Assembly (NCBI RefSeq): GCF_004345725.1
Contig: NZ_SLXG01000014.1
Coordinates: 1-64,000 of the forward strand
DNA: 64,000 nt
Source: Crenobacter luteus
Lineage (GTDB): Bacteria > Pseudomonadota > Gammaproteobacteria > Burkholderiales > Chromobacteriaceae
Reading direction: 5' to 3'
Shown in pieces: positions 25,790-34,667 of the stretch (position 1 is its first letter; every line of letters begins with the position of its first letter). A model generated the notes under the pieces. It worked only from the letters and a program-made list of their open reading frames with translations. It was not told where the DNA came from and ran no database searches. Position numbers and translations under genes: made by a program.

Positions 25790-27151
25790 ATGAGCGCGAC
25801 AACGATGCAGTGGCAGCGCCTGCTCTCCACCCAACGCTTCAAGCGGGTCGACGGCGAGGTCCGTCCGACCCGCACCCCGGCCACCAGCGAGGGGGCGCCG
25901 GGTTTGCGCAGCGATTTTCACATCGACCACGACCGCGTGGTGTTCTCGAGCGCGTTCCGGCGCCTCGGTCGCAAGACGCAGGTTCACCCGCTCGCCCAGC
26001 ACGACCACACCCACAACCGGCTCACGCACAGCGTCGAGGTCGCCAGCGTCGGCCGCAGCCTCGGCAACCGCGTCGGCGCGATGATGGCGCACGCCGGCGT
26101 GTTGCCGGCCGGCACGACGCCGTTCGACATCGGCGCGGTGGTGCAGGTGGCCTGCCTCGCGCACGACATCGGCAACCCGCCGTTCGGCCATACCGGCGAG
26201 GACGCGCTGCGCGACTGGTTCCGCGACCCGGCGCGCGCGACCTTGCTGGCGGGGCTGACGCCGGCCGAGGCGCGCGACGTGCAGACCTACGAAGGCAACG
26301 CGCACAGCCTGAGAATGCTCGCCTCGCTCGAGATGTACGCCGGCGAAGGCGGCATGCGGCTGACCGCCGCGGCGATCGGCGCGCTGATCAAGTACCCGTG
26401 GACCGCCAGCGCCGAGCCCGCCTACGCGCGCGACAAGTTCAACGTCTACCAGAGCGAGCTGCCCTACTTTGACCGTGTCGCCGACGAACTCGGTCTGGTC
26501 GCGCGCGGACCCGGGCAGTGGGCGCGCCACCCGCTGTCCTACCTGATGGAGGCCGCCGACGACATCTGCTACGCGATACTCGACCTCGAGGACGCGGTCG
26601 AGATCGGCATCCTCGACGCCGCCGAGTTCGAGAAGCTGTTTTCCAAATTCGCCGAGGTGGAAAAACTGTGGACCGCGCCGAGCGTGCGCCAGCGCTGCGC
26701 GATGCTGCGCGGGATGGCGATCGGCCGCTGCGTCACCGAAGTGGCCGAGAAATTCATGCTGCACCAGGACACGCTCTTGGCCGGCGCCTTCCAGGGCAAG
26801 GACCTGATCGACGTGTGCGCGCCCGAGATCCGCGAGACGCTGCTCGAGGCGAAAAAACTCGCCAGCCAGAAGGTCTACCGCCACCGCACCAAGCTCGTCA
26901 CCGAGATCGCCGCCTTCCCCTGCCTGACGACGCTGCTCGACGTGCTGGTGCCGGCGGTAGCGGCCAGGGTGCGCGGCGAGCGGCTGTCGGCGCGCCACGC
27001 GCTGGCGCTCGGCCTGATGGCCGAGGCCCCCGTCGAGGACGGCGACTCGCTCTACCTTGGCTACATGAAGGTGCTCGACTTCGTCGGCGCGATGACCGAC
27101 AACGCCGCCGCCAGCCTCGCGCGCGAGATCTCGGGCGTCGGCATCCTCTGA
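25790..27151 (+). CDS. dgt: Deoxyguanosinetriphosphate triphosphohydrolase (dGTPase)
   Basis: 453 residues. HD-domain phosphohydrolase releasing triphosphate from dGTP. Metal ligands lie in NRLTHSVEVASVGRSLG near 78-93 and CLAHDIGNPPFGHTGE near 124-139. The opening DFHIDHDRVVFSSAFRRL is characteristic. Length and motifs fit the dGTPase type 2/3 group rather than the 505-residue E. coli enzyme. TAAGAT at 25754 may be its -10 box. Start could also be ATG 25805. Confidence 0.93.
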   Translation: MSATTMQWQRLLSTQRFKRVDGEVRPTRTPATSEGAPGLRSDFHIDHDRVVFSSAFRRLGRKTQVHPLAQHDHTHNRLTHSVEVASVGRSLGNRVGAMMAHAGVLPAGTTPFDIGAVVQVACLAHDIGNPPFGHTGEDALRDWFRDPARATLLAGLTPAEARDVQTYEGNAHSLRMLASLEMYAGEGGMRLTAAAIGALIKYPWTASAEPAYARDKFNVYQSELPYFDRVADELGLVARGPGQWARHPLSYLMEAADDICYAILDLEDAVEIGILDAAEFEKLFSKFAEVEKLWTAPSVRQRCAMLRGMAIGRCVTEVAEKFMLHQDTLLAGAFQGKDLIDVCAPEIRETLLEAKKLASQKVYRHRTKLVTEIAAFPCLTTLLDVLVPAVAARVRGERLSARHALALGLMAEAPVEDGDSLYLGYMKVLDFVGAMTDNAAASLAREISGVGIL

Positions 27152-27290
27152 CCGAGCGTCTTCAGCCGCCGCGACGCAAAAACCCGCCCGCCGCGCAGCT
27201 TGGCCGAGCCCTCGCCTTCTTCGCGGGGGCGGCTTGGCAGCCGCCGGCGCCGCGGGGGACAATGGCCGTTTTCCCCCGCCCGCCCCGCAC

Positions 27291-28166
27291 ATGCTCGTCC
27301 GCATCCTCACCATCATCCTGCCGGTCCTGATCATCGTGCTGATCGGCTGGCTCTACAGCCGCAAGACCCGCCCCGACCTGTCGGCGATGAACCGGCTCAA
27401 TATGCAGGTCTGCGTGCCATTGCTGGTTTTTTCCGTGCTGGCTGCCAAGGATTTCGACCTCGCCGCGCAATGGCGGCTGTTGCCCGCCTCGCTCGGCGTG
27501 ATCCTGCTCTCCGGCCTGATCGCCTGGCCGGTGGCGCGCGCCTTCCGGCTCAGCCCGCGCACGCTGCTGCCGCCGATGATGTTCAACAACAACGGCAATA
27601 TGGGGCTGCCGCTGGCGCTGCTGGCCTTCGGCCGCGAGGGCTTCAACGCTTTCGTCGTGCCGTTTGCCTTGTCCAACCTGCTGCACTTCACGCTCGGCGC
27701 CTACTTCTTCAGCCGCCACACCCGGCTGCGCGACGTCGCGACCAATCCGATCGTGATCGCCAGCGCGCTCGGCGTCGCGTGCGGGCTGGCGCGCGTCGCG
27801 CTGCCGGACTGGTTGATGCTGGCGGTCAAGATGCTCGGCGACGTGTCGATCCCGCTGATGCTGTTCGCGCTCGGCGCGCGCATGGTCGACGTCAGCTTCG
27901 CCGGCTGGCGCGTCGGCCTGCTGGGCGCGGTGCTGTGCCCGCTGACCGGCCTGGCCGCCGCCTGGCTGATGGTGTCGTGGCTGGCGCTGACGCCGCTGCA
28001 GACCAGCCTCGTCTACCTGTTCGGCGCGCTGCCGCCGGCGGTGCTGAACTTCCTGATGGCCGAACACTACCGGCAGGAGCCGGACCGGATGGCGTCTATC
28101 GTGCTGATCGGCAACCTTGCCAGCCTGCTGTTCGTACCGGCCGGCCTGTGGCTCGCGCTGCACTGA
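27291..28166 (+). CDS. AEC-family (auxin efflux carrier-type) transporter
   Basis: 291 residues from ATG 27291, all hydrophobic, with about ten helices. NNNGNMGLPLALLAFG near 99 and the split Gly/Asn-rich centre match the AEC family, which includes malonate and dicarboxylate carriers in bacteria. Helix 1 begins right at the start, supporting it. Substrate unknown. The 27152-27290 gap has a near-match (TTGGCCGAG at 27200) to the repeated word. Confidence 0.85.
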   Translation: MLVRILTIILPVLIIVLIGWLYSRKTRPDLSAMNRLNMQVCVPLLVFSVLAAKDFDLAAQWRLLPASLGVILLSGLIAWPVARAFRLSPRTLLPPMMFNNNGNMGLPLALLAFGREGFNAFVVPFALSNLLHFTLGAYFFSRHTRLRDVATNPIVIASALGVACGLARVALPDWLMLAVKMLGDVSIPLMLFALGARMVDVSFAGWRVGLLGAVLCPLTGLAAAWLMVSWLALTPLQTSLVYLFGALPPAVLNFLMAEHYRQEPDRMASIVLIGNLASLLFVPAGLWLALH

Positions 28167-28215
28167 GCGGCGTCGAAATCCGGCAGAACGCCGAACCGGT
28201 TGCTAGAATGGTGCC

Positions 28216-28857
28216 ATGCACCATGCCCTCCCGACCCGTTTCTGCCTGATCCGCCACGGTGAAACCGACTGGAACACCGAACGCCGGATCCAGGGCCATC
28301 TCGACCGTCCGCTGAACGCCCGCGGCCTTGCCCAGGCGCGCGACGTGGCACGCCATCTGTCGGCGCGGCACCGCTTCGACGCGATCTACAGCAGCGACCT
28401 GACCCGCACCCGGCAGACCGCCGAGCCCGCCGCGCACGCGCTCGGCCTCCCGGCCCGGCCCCACCCCGCGCTACGCGAACGCCACTACGGCCGGCTGCAG
28501 GGGCTGACCTACGCCGAGATCGCCGAACGGCATCCGCAGGACCACCAGCGGCTGAAGGCGCGCCAGCCCGACTTCACGCCCGAGGGCGGCGAGAGTCTGA
28601 ACGCGCTCGCCGCTCGCGTCCGGGAGGCGTTGACCGGGTTCGCCGACCGCCACCCCGGCGGTACCGTGCTGGTCGTCACCCACGGCGGCGTGCTCGACGT
28701 CGCCCACCGGCTCGCCAGCGGCGCCGCGCTGTCGACGCCCCGCGACTTCGACCTGCCGAACGCCGCGTTCAACTGGCTGCGCTACGCGCACGGCGAGTGG
28801 CAGCTCGAGAGCTGGGCCGACACCCGTCACCTCGCCGACGCGCTCGACGAACTGTAA
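28216..28857 (+). CDS. Histidine phosphatase family protein (phosphoglycerate-mutase-like)
   Basis: 213 residues. Catalytic LIRHGETDWNTERRIQGHLD near 9-30, RERHYGRLQGL near 90 and the second His in VVTHGGVLDVAH near 155. The ETxWN form is shared by GpmB- and CobC-like phosphatases; which substrate it uses cannot be told. A TAGAAT box at 28204-28209 lies so close to the ATG that the message could be leaderless. Confidence 0.9.
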   Translation: MHHALPTRFCLIRHGETDWNTERRIQGHLDRPLNARGLAQARDVARHLSARHRFDAIYSSDLTRTRQTAEPAAHALGLPARPHPALRERHYGRLQGLTYAEIAERHPQDHQRLKARQPDFTPEGGESLNALAARVREALTGFADRHPGGTVLVVTHGGVLDVAHRLASGAALSTPRDFDLPNAAFNWLRYAHGEWQLESWADTRHLADALDEL

Positions 28858-28914
28858 GCCGCCGGCCGCGCGCGACTCACCGCATAGCCCCGCCCCTTTT
28901 TGGCAGACACACCG

Positions 28915-29328
28915 ATGAGCGAAGAAAAAATCGTCAAGAGCGACGCCGAATGGCGCGCCCAGCTGAGTCCCGAGCAGTACTACGTCACGCGCCAGGCCGG
29001 CACCGAGCGCCCGTTCAGCGGCGAACACTACTATCGGCACGACGATGGCGACTATCGCTGCGTCTGCTGCGACGCGCTGCTGTTCCGCTCCGGCACCAAG
29101 TTCGATGCCGGCTGCGGTTGGCCGAGCTTCTGGGAAGAGGCCGTGCCGGGCAGCGTCGTCCGGCTGCGCGATACCAGCCACGGCATGATCCGCACCGAGG
29201 TGCGCTGCGCGCGCTGCGACGCCCATCTCGGCCACGTGTTCCCGGACGGCCCGGAGCCGACCGGGGAGCGCTACTGCATCAACTCGCTGGCGCTGACCTT
29301 CCGCGCCGCTGAGCCCCCCGTGTCGTAG
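28915..29328 (+). CDS. msrB: Peptide methionine-(R)-S-oxide reductase
   Basis: 137 residues from ATG 28915. Zinc pairs CVCCD near 46 and CARCD near 95, the [12 protein letters not shown] motif near 64, and the catalytic cysteine in RYCINSLAL near 121 define MsrB, which reduces oxidised methionine in proteins using thioredoxin. No signal peptide, so cytosolic. The repeat copy at 29117 falls exactly in the conserved GWPSF motif. Confidence 0.96.
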   Translation: MSEEKIVKSDAEWRAQLSPEQYYVTRQAGTERPFSGEHYYRHDDGDYRCVCCDALLFRSGTKFDAGCGWPSFWEEAVPGSVVRLRDTSHGMIRTEVRCARCDAHLGHVFPDGPEPTGERYCINSLALTFRAAEPPVS

Positions 29329-29354
29329 ACCGACGCCGCCGCGACGCCCCTCGC

Positions 29355-29389
29355 CAAAAGGCCCGAACCCCGACGGTTCGGGCCTTTTG
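29355..29389. terminator. msrB terminator
   Basis: Perfect 15-bp stem CAAAAGGCCCGAACC (29355-29369) / GGTTCGGGCCTTTTG (29375-29389), loop CCGAC. Confidence 0.92.
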
Positions 29390-29597
29390 CTGTCCGCCCG
29401 GCCCGGCAATGCCGTTCCTTGTGCCGCCCCGAGTTAGGCCAAACCGATATTTTTCATTTTTGCTTATTACAACAAAAAGCAATTTCTTGCATAAAGTATT
29501 ACCAGGCAATAAAACCAAAACAACGGGCAGTCTGAAACAATGCGACCGGCGCAAGCACGTCATCGTTGCTGCCCCTCGCGCAGCAAGGAGAATGACC

Positions 29598-32054
29598 ATG
29601 CAGATCTTCAAACCGACCCTGCTCGCCCTGTCGGTATGCCTCGGTTTACACGCCCTGTCGGCGCAGGCGGAGCTGGCCCGGGTCGGACCGATAGACCGTG
29701 CCAACGGCTACCCGCAGTGGTATCAGGACACCACCGGCCTGGCCCTCGATTCCTGTGTCATTCTCAACCAGACCGAACTGAGCGGCGGCTGGTGCCTGCT
29801 GCTGCCCCAGGACGTGCCCGGCGGCCGGGCCCCCGAGGTTTTCCCCGGCGCCTTCGCCGACGAGCATTTCTATTGGTCGGCCAACGCCGGCGCCGGCGCC
29901 GTCCCGGTCGGCAACGGCCAGACCATGCGCGCGCAGCTGGTCCTGGCGCTGGAGGCCGCCTTCGGCACCGGGCCGGTCGCTGCCGGCGACCAGGTCGTGT
30001 TCACCCGCTTGCGGATCCGACTCGACCCACTGCCTTTCGACGGCAGTTATACGGTCTACACCCCCTACGGCAAGTTCGAGTTTCCCGACCAGGTCGCCGG
30101 TGGACGCTTGTTTTTCACCGAGGACATCGGCCTGACGCCCGGCGGCTTCACCGAGGCGCTGAACGGCAACGTCGGCCCCTTCCTCTTGCCGTCGCCGACC
30201 CCCGGCGGCGCCGAGCTGCCGCCGATCCCTAACCTGAAGCCCGGGCAGGACCCGTTCTACGATGCGCTGGTCGCCGGCGGCGGCGCGACCCCCTACCCGG
30301 GGGGCGGCAAGAAATACATCGCCGACCCCGCCCGGCTCGGCCCGGTCACCGGCAGCCCGCGGCCCGACTACGTCGTCAGGGGCGGCGCGACGCGCAACGC
30401 GAATATCTTCCGCGTCGAGGGGCCGAACGGCTTCGTCTACGAGACCACGGATTTCGCGCTGTCGGGCCGCCTGTACGACGGCGCGATCGCCGGCGCCCTG
30501 CACGTCGACCGCGCTAGTTACACGCGCGAGGGCTCGGCCAACCAGGTCAACGTGTTCGCCACGGCTTTCCCGATCACGCAAGGACGCACGCCGGCAGGCC
30601 CGCCGCCGGCGACGGTGGCGACGCAGTTGTCCTATTTCGACGCGCCCTGCACGCCCACGCTGGATGCGAACGGCAATCCGGTGCCGCCGTACAGCGCGCC
30701 GGCCAACGCCGCGGCCAACCCGATGTCCGCCAGCGGCAGCCGCTACTTCGGCCGCAGCGCGCCGGCGACGCTGCCGTCCGAGCTGTGCGTCCGCGCCAAC
30801 ACGGTCAACGCCAGTGGCCAAGCCTCGTCAAGCTATCTGCCGGTGCAACTGGGCGACCAGATCCTGATCGACGAGGCAATCTACGATCCGTCCAGCCGCC
30901 GCCTCTCGGTCGCGGCCCGCTCCGGCGATCGCGTCGCCGCGCAAGTGCTGACGGTCAGCGGCCTGGGCACGATAGACGCGACGACCGGCCGGCTGGTCGT
31001 CGACTCGCTGCTCGCGCCGCCCGACAAGGTTACGGTGCTGTCGAGCGGCGGCGGCCTGAACGCCTTGCAGGTGAGTCTGGGTAACGTCGCCGGGGGGGTA
31101 AACGTACTGCCGCTGGCGCAGGATGATGCCGTATCCATGCACGAGGACTGCTCGACTGCGCCGTCAAGTACACCTTGCGCAGCGCCGGTCGTCATCGACG
31201 TGCTGGCCAACGACAGCAACGTCGCCGGAGGCACGGTCAGCATCACCTCGGCGCCGCTGCTGGGCACCGCCACGGTCACCCCTGACGGCCGCATCGCCTA
31301 CACGCCCAAGCTGAACGCCAACGGCAACGACCGCATCGGCTATCGGGTCACGGTCGGCAATCAAGTTTCCAACGAAGCTGGCGTCGCGATCGCCATCGCC
31401 GCCGTCAACGACACGCCGACCGCCGTCAACGACACGACGCAAGCGGTACGTGGCGTCGCCAACGTGGTGAATGTTTTTGCCAACGACAGCGACCCGGACG
31501 GCGCCGGCGACCTGGCCCGCGCGCTGATCGTCACCGGCAACGCCAGCCTCGGCATCGTGTCGGGCGCCAGCTACGGCGGCGGCGTCGTCGACTTCACCCC
31601 GCCGGCGACGACCGCAGCCGGCAACTACAACTTTACCTACCGGGCGGTCGACCAGGCCGGCGCGCAGTCCGCGCCGGCGACGGTGACGGTGACCGTGTCG
31701 GCCGGCGAAACGATCACCGCAGCCCGCGCGCGCTACACCCAGTCCAAGGGGCGCTGGGACGCCAGCGGCACCGCCAGCCCCGCCTCCGGCCAGACGCTGA
31801 CGCTGCGCTACGCCGACGGTCTCTACCGGGTAAACGGCATCTGCAGCGGCAATGCAAACGGCACGGCGGTGGGTACGGCGGTGGTCGACGCGGCCGGCGC
31901 CTGGGCTTTCGACCTGAGCCTGGGCAGCACGGTCGGCATCCTCAACCCGAGCAACACGGGCAACAGCGCCGGTTTCTGGTGCACGCTGCCGCGCAATTTG
32001 CGCGTCACCTCCTCGCTCGGCGGCGGCGTCACCGTGCCGATCACGCTGAAATAA
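29598..32054 (+). CDS. Large secreted protein with C-terminal cadherin/Ig-like repeats
   Basis: 818 residues from ATG 29598 (AAGGAG at 7 nt), giving signal peptide FKPTLLALSVCLGLHALSAQ with cleavage after AQA. A 500-residue N-terminal domain of unknown family starts GPIDRANGYPQWYQDTTGLA. After it come Ig/VCBS-like repeats: VLPLAQDDAVSMHED then VIDVLANDSNVAGGTV near 500-600, and VNDTPTAVNDTTQAV then VFANDSDPDGAGDL near 605-640. The FANDSDPDG loops probably bind calcium. The last 80 residues are a separate beta domain ending VTVPITLK. Likely surface or secreted. The 29410-29591 leader is strikingly AT-rich for this genome, suggesting acquired regulation or silencing. Confidence 0.75.
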   Translation: MQIFKPTLLALSVCLGLHALSAQAELARVGPIDRANGYPQWYQDTTGLALDSCVILNQTELSGGWCLLLPQDVPGGRAPEVFPGAFADEHFYWSANAGAGAVPVGNGQTMRAQLVLALEAAFGTGPVAAGDQVVFTRLRIRLDPLPFDGSYTVYTPYGKFEFPDQVAGGRLFFTEDIGLTPGGFTEALNGNVGPFLLPSPTPGGAELPPIPNLKPGQDPFYDALVAGGGATPYPGGGKKYIADPARLGPVTGSPRPDYVVRGGATRNANIFRVEGPNGFVYETTDFALSGRLYDGAIAGALHVDRASYTREGSANQVNVFATAFPITQGRTPAGPPPATVATQLSYFDAPCTPTLDANGNPVPPYSAPANAAANPMSASGSRYFGRSAPATLPSELCVRANTVNASGQASSSYLPVQLGDQILIDEAIYDPSSRRLSVAARSGDRVAAQVLTVSGLGTIDATTGRLVVDSLLAPPDKVTVLSSGGGLNALQVSLGNVAGGVNVLPLAQDDAVSMHEDCSTAPSSTPCAAPVVIDVLANDSNVAGGTVSITSAPLLGTATVTPDGRIAYTPKLNANGNDRIGYRVTVGNQVSNEAGVAIAIAAVNDTPTAVNDTTQAVRGVANVVNVFANDSDPDGAGDLARALIVTGNASLGIVSGASYGGGVVDFTPPATTAAGNYNFTYRAVDQAGAQSAPATVTVTVSAGETITAARARYTQSKGRWDASGTASPASGQTLTLRYADGLYRVNGICSGNANGTAVGTAVVDAAGAWAFDLSLGSTVGILNPSNTGNSAGFWCTLPRNLRVTSSLGGGVTVPITLK

Positions 32055-32062
32055 GCGGCGCC

Positions 32063-32093
32063 ACGCCCGGGCCGCAAGGCCCGGGCGTTTTTC
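32063..32093 (+). terminator. Terminator after the secreted-protein gene
   Basis: ACGCCCGGGCC (32063-32073) / GGCCCGGGCGT (32078-32088), loop GCAA, then TTTTT. Confidence 0.92.
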
Positions 32094-32115
32094 TCACATG
32101 ATTTTGCGCGGGCTT

Positions 32116-33432
32116 TCAGCCCGACAGCCGGCTCGAGAACTGGCCCACCGCGCTGACCACGCGCTGCGCGCCGTCCTGGATGTCGACGATCACCGCGCCG
32201 GCGCGGCTCGCCAGCTCCAGCCCCTGCTCGGCCTGCCGCTTGCCGTGGCCGACCAGCGACACGGCGTGCTCGGCCAACTTCTGGTTCTGTTGCACGACGT
32301 CGACGATTTCCTTCGTCGCGGCCGTGGTGCGCGAGGCCAGCTGACGCACCTCGTCGGCGACCACCGCGAAGCCGCGCCCCGACTCGCCGGCGCGCGCCGC
32401 CTCGATCGCCGCGTTCAGCGCCAGCAGATTGGTCTGGTCGGCAATGTCGCCGATGCTCTGGATGATCGAGCCAATCAGCTGCGACTGTCTGTCCAGCGCC
32501 GCGATACCCTCGGCCGCCTCCTGCATCCGCTCGGCCAACGCGTTCATCACCTGCACCGTCTGCCGAATCACCTCGGCGCCGTTCTGTGCGCTGTCGTCGG
32601 TCTGCCGCGACGTGCCGTAGGCGATCTGCGCCGCTTCGGCAATTGCCTGCTCGCGCTCCACCTCGTCGGTGATCACCGTGGCGAACTTCACCACCTTGTA
32701 CAGGCGGTCGTGTGCGTCGGTGATCGGGTTGTAAGACGCCTCGAGCCACACCGTGCGTCCCTGGCTATCGACCCGCTTGAAGCGGCCGGTGACGAACTCG
32801 CCGCGCGCCAGCCTCTCCCAGAAAGCTCGATAGGCCGGCGAATCGGCCTCGGCGGGCTCGCAGAACAAGCGGTGATGCTTGCCCTTGATCTGCGCCAGCG
32901 TATAGCCCATCCCCTGCAGAAAACGCTCGTTGGCGTCGAGCACCACGCCGTCGAGGTCGAACTCGATCACTGCGGTGGAGCGCTGCAAGGCCTTGATCAG
33001 GTTTTCGTGCTCGCGCGAGGCCTCGATGGTGCGCGTCAGGTCGTTGGAATACATCGAAAAATGCAGCAAACGGCCGTCGCTGCCGCGTATCGGCTGCAAG
33101 ATGGTGCGCAACCAGGCTTCCTTGCCGTTGCCGCGCAACAGCCGCACCGCGCCGCTCAAGTGTTCGCCACGGTCAACCGCCCGCTTCAGGTTCGAATGAA
33201 AGTCCAGCCCGTGCAAATAGGCAGGGACCAGCTCGCAGATATGGCGCCCCTGCAACTCAGCGCCGCGATAGTGCATTTCGCGCTCGAAATGGGCGTTCAC
33301 CGACTCGATTCGCCCCTCGCGGTCGAGGTAGAGCGCCAGCATTTCGTCGTCGAGGCTGTTGCGGACCTGCTCGATCGAGGAGAGGCGTTCGCGCAGTTCG
33401 GCAAGTTCTTGTTTGAGACGTTTATTGAACAT
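32116..33432 (-). CDS. Soluble PAS-PAS methyl-accepting chemotaxis transducer (BdlA-like)
   Basis: 438 residues from ATG 33432. N-terminal coiled coil (about 1-25), two PAS domains (about 30-135 and 150-265, the second with [18 protein letters not shown]), then a signalling hairpin whose tip reads [20 protein letters not shown]. There is no membrane helix and no HAMP domain. This layout matches Pseudomonas BdlA-type transducers that tie redox or cyclic-di-GMP cues to chemotaxis and biofilm dispersal. The hairpin is short, so a methylation-poor receptor is possible. Two repeat copies (32269, 32530) encode LAE. Confidence 0.88.
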   Translation of the reverse strand: MFNKRLKQELAELRERLSSIEQVRNSLDDEMLALYLDREGRIESVNAHFEREMHYRGAELQGRHICELVPAYLHGLDFHSNLKRAVDRGEHLSGAVRLLRGNGKEAWLRTILQPIRGSDGRLLHFSMYSNDLTRTIEASREHENLIKALQRSTAVIEFDLDGVVLDANERFLQGMGYTLAQIKGKHHRLFCEPAEADSPAYRAFWERLARGEFVTGRFKRVDSQGRTVWLEASYNPITDAHDRLYKVVKFATVITDEVEREQAIAEAAQIAYGTSRQTDDSAQNGAEVIRQTVQVMNALAERMQEAAEGIAALDRQSQLIGSIIQSIGDIADQTNLLALNAAIEAARAGESGRGFAVVADEVRQLASRTTAATKEIVDVVQQNQKLAEHAVSLVGHGKRQAEQGLELASRAGAVIVDIQDGAQRVVSAVGQFSSRLSG

Positions 33433-33848
33433 GGGACTAATCGACGGCCAGGTGGAAATGGGCGGGTGGCGCGGCCGGGGCCACACCGCGACTGGGGCTG
33501 GACGGCCCCCGGAAACTGCGCATCCGCCAGTGCACGACGCGCGGTGCACGGCGCGAGATGGTCGCGATCATAAGGGAAAGCGTCAAACGGGGGAACCTGA
33601 ACGCCGGCAATAGCGCGAAAGCGGAAGACCGCTGTCGTGCGGTCGGACATCGTGCAGCGTAGCGCCAGGCCGAACGACGGCGAGGCGTGCGGTAGGCGCC
33701 GCCGGCATGTTGGCCATATCGGCCGCTGCTGCGAGCTCACCCGGCAGAGGCGCCTGGCCGATGGACGACGACAAGCCCGGCTGCACTGGCGGCCGGATGC
33801 GATGGTCGGCGACGAGCGCGCCGGTGTGGCCTCTTGCTCTGGCGGTAC
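33433..33848. other. Gene-free 416-bp stretch between the chemotaxis and TrmH genes
   Basis: No convincing gene on either strand. It must hold the transducer promoter: CCCTTATGAT on the minus strand near 33575-33566 offers a TATGAT -10, but no good -35 is seen. No clear terminator hairpin was found for the TrmH gene. Confidence 0.5.
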
Positions 33849-34667
33849 TCAAGCGCCCGGCGCCTCGCGCTGCCTGACCCGCTCGAACAGGCACACGGTG
33901 GCCGCCATCGCGACGTTCAGCGACTCGGCCGAGCCCGGCATCGGGATCTTCACCCGTGCCGGCGCCAGCGCCTGCAGCGCCGGCGACACGCCGGCGCCCT
34001 CGTTGCCGAATACGAAGGCGGTCGGGCCGGACAGGTCGACCGCATACAGCGACACCGCGCCGTCGAGCGCGGTCACCACCCGGGTGCCGGCGAAGGCGTC
34101 GAGCACGGCGGCGAGGTCGGCCTCCTCGTGGATGTCGAGCGCGAAGTGCGCGCCCATGCCGGCGCGCAGCACCTTGGGCGAGAACACGTCGACGCAGCCC
34201 TTCGACAGGTAGACGGCGCCGGCGCCGGCCGCGGCGGCGCAGCGCAGGATGGTGCCGAGGTTGCCCGGGTCCTGCAGGTCTTCGAGCAGCACGACGCAGT
34301 CGGGCTGGCGCGTCCAGTTCGGCACCGGGCGTGGTAGCACGGCGAGAATCTCCGGCGCGCTCGCCAGGCTGGTGACGCGGCTCAGCGCGCCTTCGGCGAT
34401 CAGGTAGCCGGGGCAGTCGAGCCGGGAGAGCAAGGCGCGCAGTTCGAGGTGCTGGCCGGCGGCCGGATTGACGTAGACGGCGGCGGGCTTGTGGCCGGCC
34501 TCGAGCGCGGCCTCGATCAGGTGGAGGCCCTCGAGCAGCATCAGCCCGGCGCGGCGGCGCTCGCGCGCGCTGTCTGTCAGCCGCGACAGCTGCTTGATCG
34601 TGTCGTTGTGGGCCGAGGTGATGAGCTTGAGGCGGTCGAAATCAGGCATGTCGGGCGAGTTGGGCAA
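33849..34667 (-). CDS. TrmH/SpoU-family RNA 2'-O-methyltransferase
   Basis: 272 residues if started at ATG 34667, or 266 from ATG 34649. N-terminal substrate-binding part (HNDTIKQLSRLTDSARER) followed by a SPOUT knot with VVLLEDLQDPGNLGTILRCA near 124, FVFGNEGAGVS near 218 and SAESLNVAMAATVCLFE near 246, the three SpoU motifs. It methylates ribose in rRNA or tRNA. Its start overlaps the end of the upstream HDOD gene. The target nucleotide is unknown. Confidence 0.92.
   Translation of the reverse strand: MPNSPDMPDFDRLKLITSAHNDTIKQLSRLTDSARERRRAGLMLLEGLHLIEAALEAGHKPAAVYVNPAAGQHLELRALLSRLDCPGYLIAEGALSRVTSLASAPEILAVLPRPVPNWTRQPDCVVLLEDLQDPGNLGTILRCAAAAGAGAVYLSKGCVDVFSPKVLRAGMGAHFALDIHEEADLAAVLDAFAGTRVVTALDGAVSLYAVDLSGPTAFVFGNEGAGVSPALQALAPARVKIPMPGSAESLNVAMAATVCLFERVRQREAPGA

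Noticed and set aside
29529-29540. GGCAGTCTGAAA, similar to the Neisseria uptake word GCCGTCTGAA
   Set aside because: It is an imperfect, single occurrence; no other copies were noticed, so chance is the better explanation.
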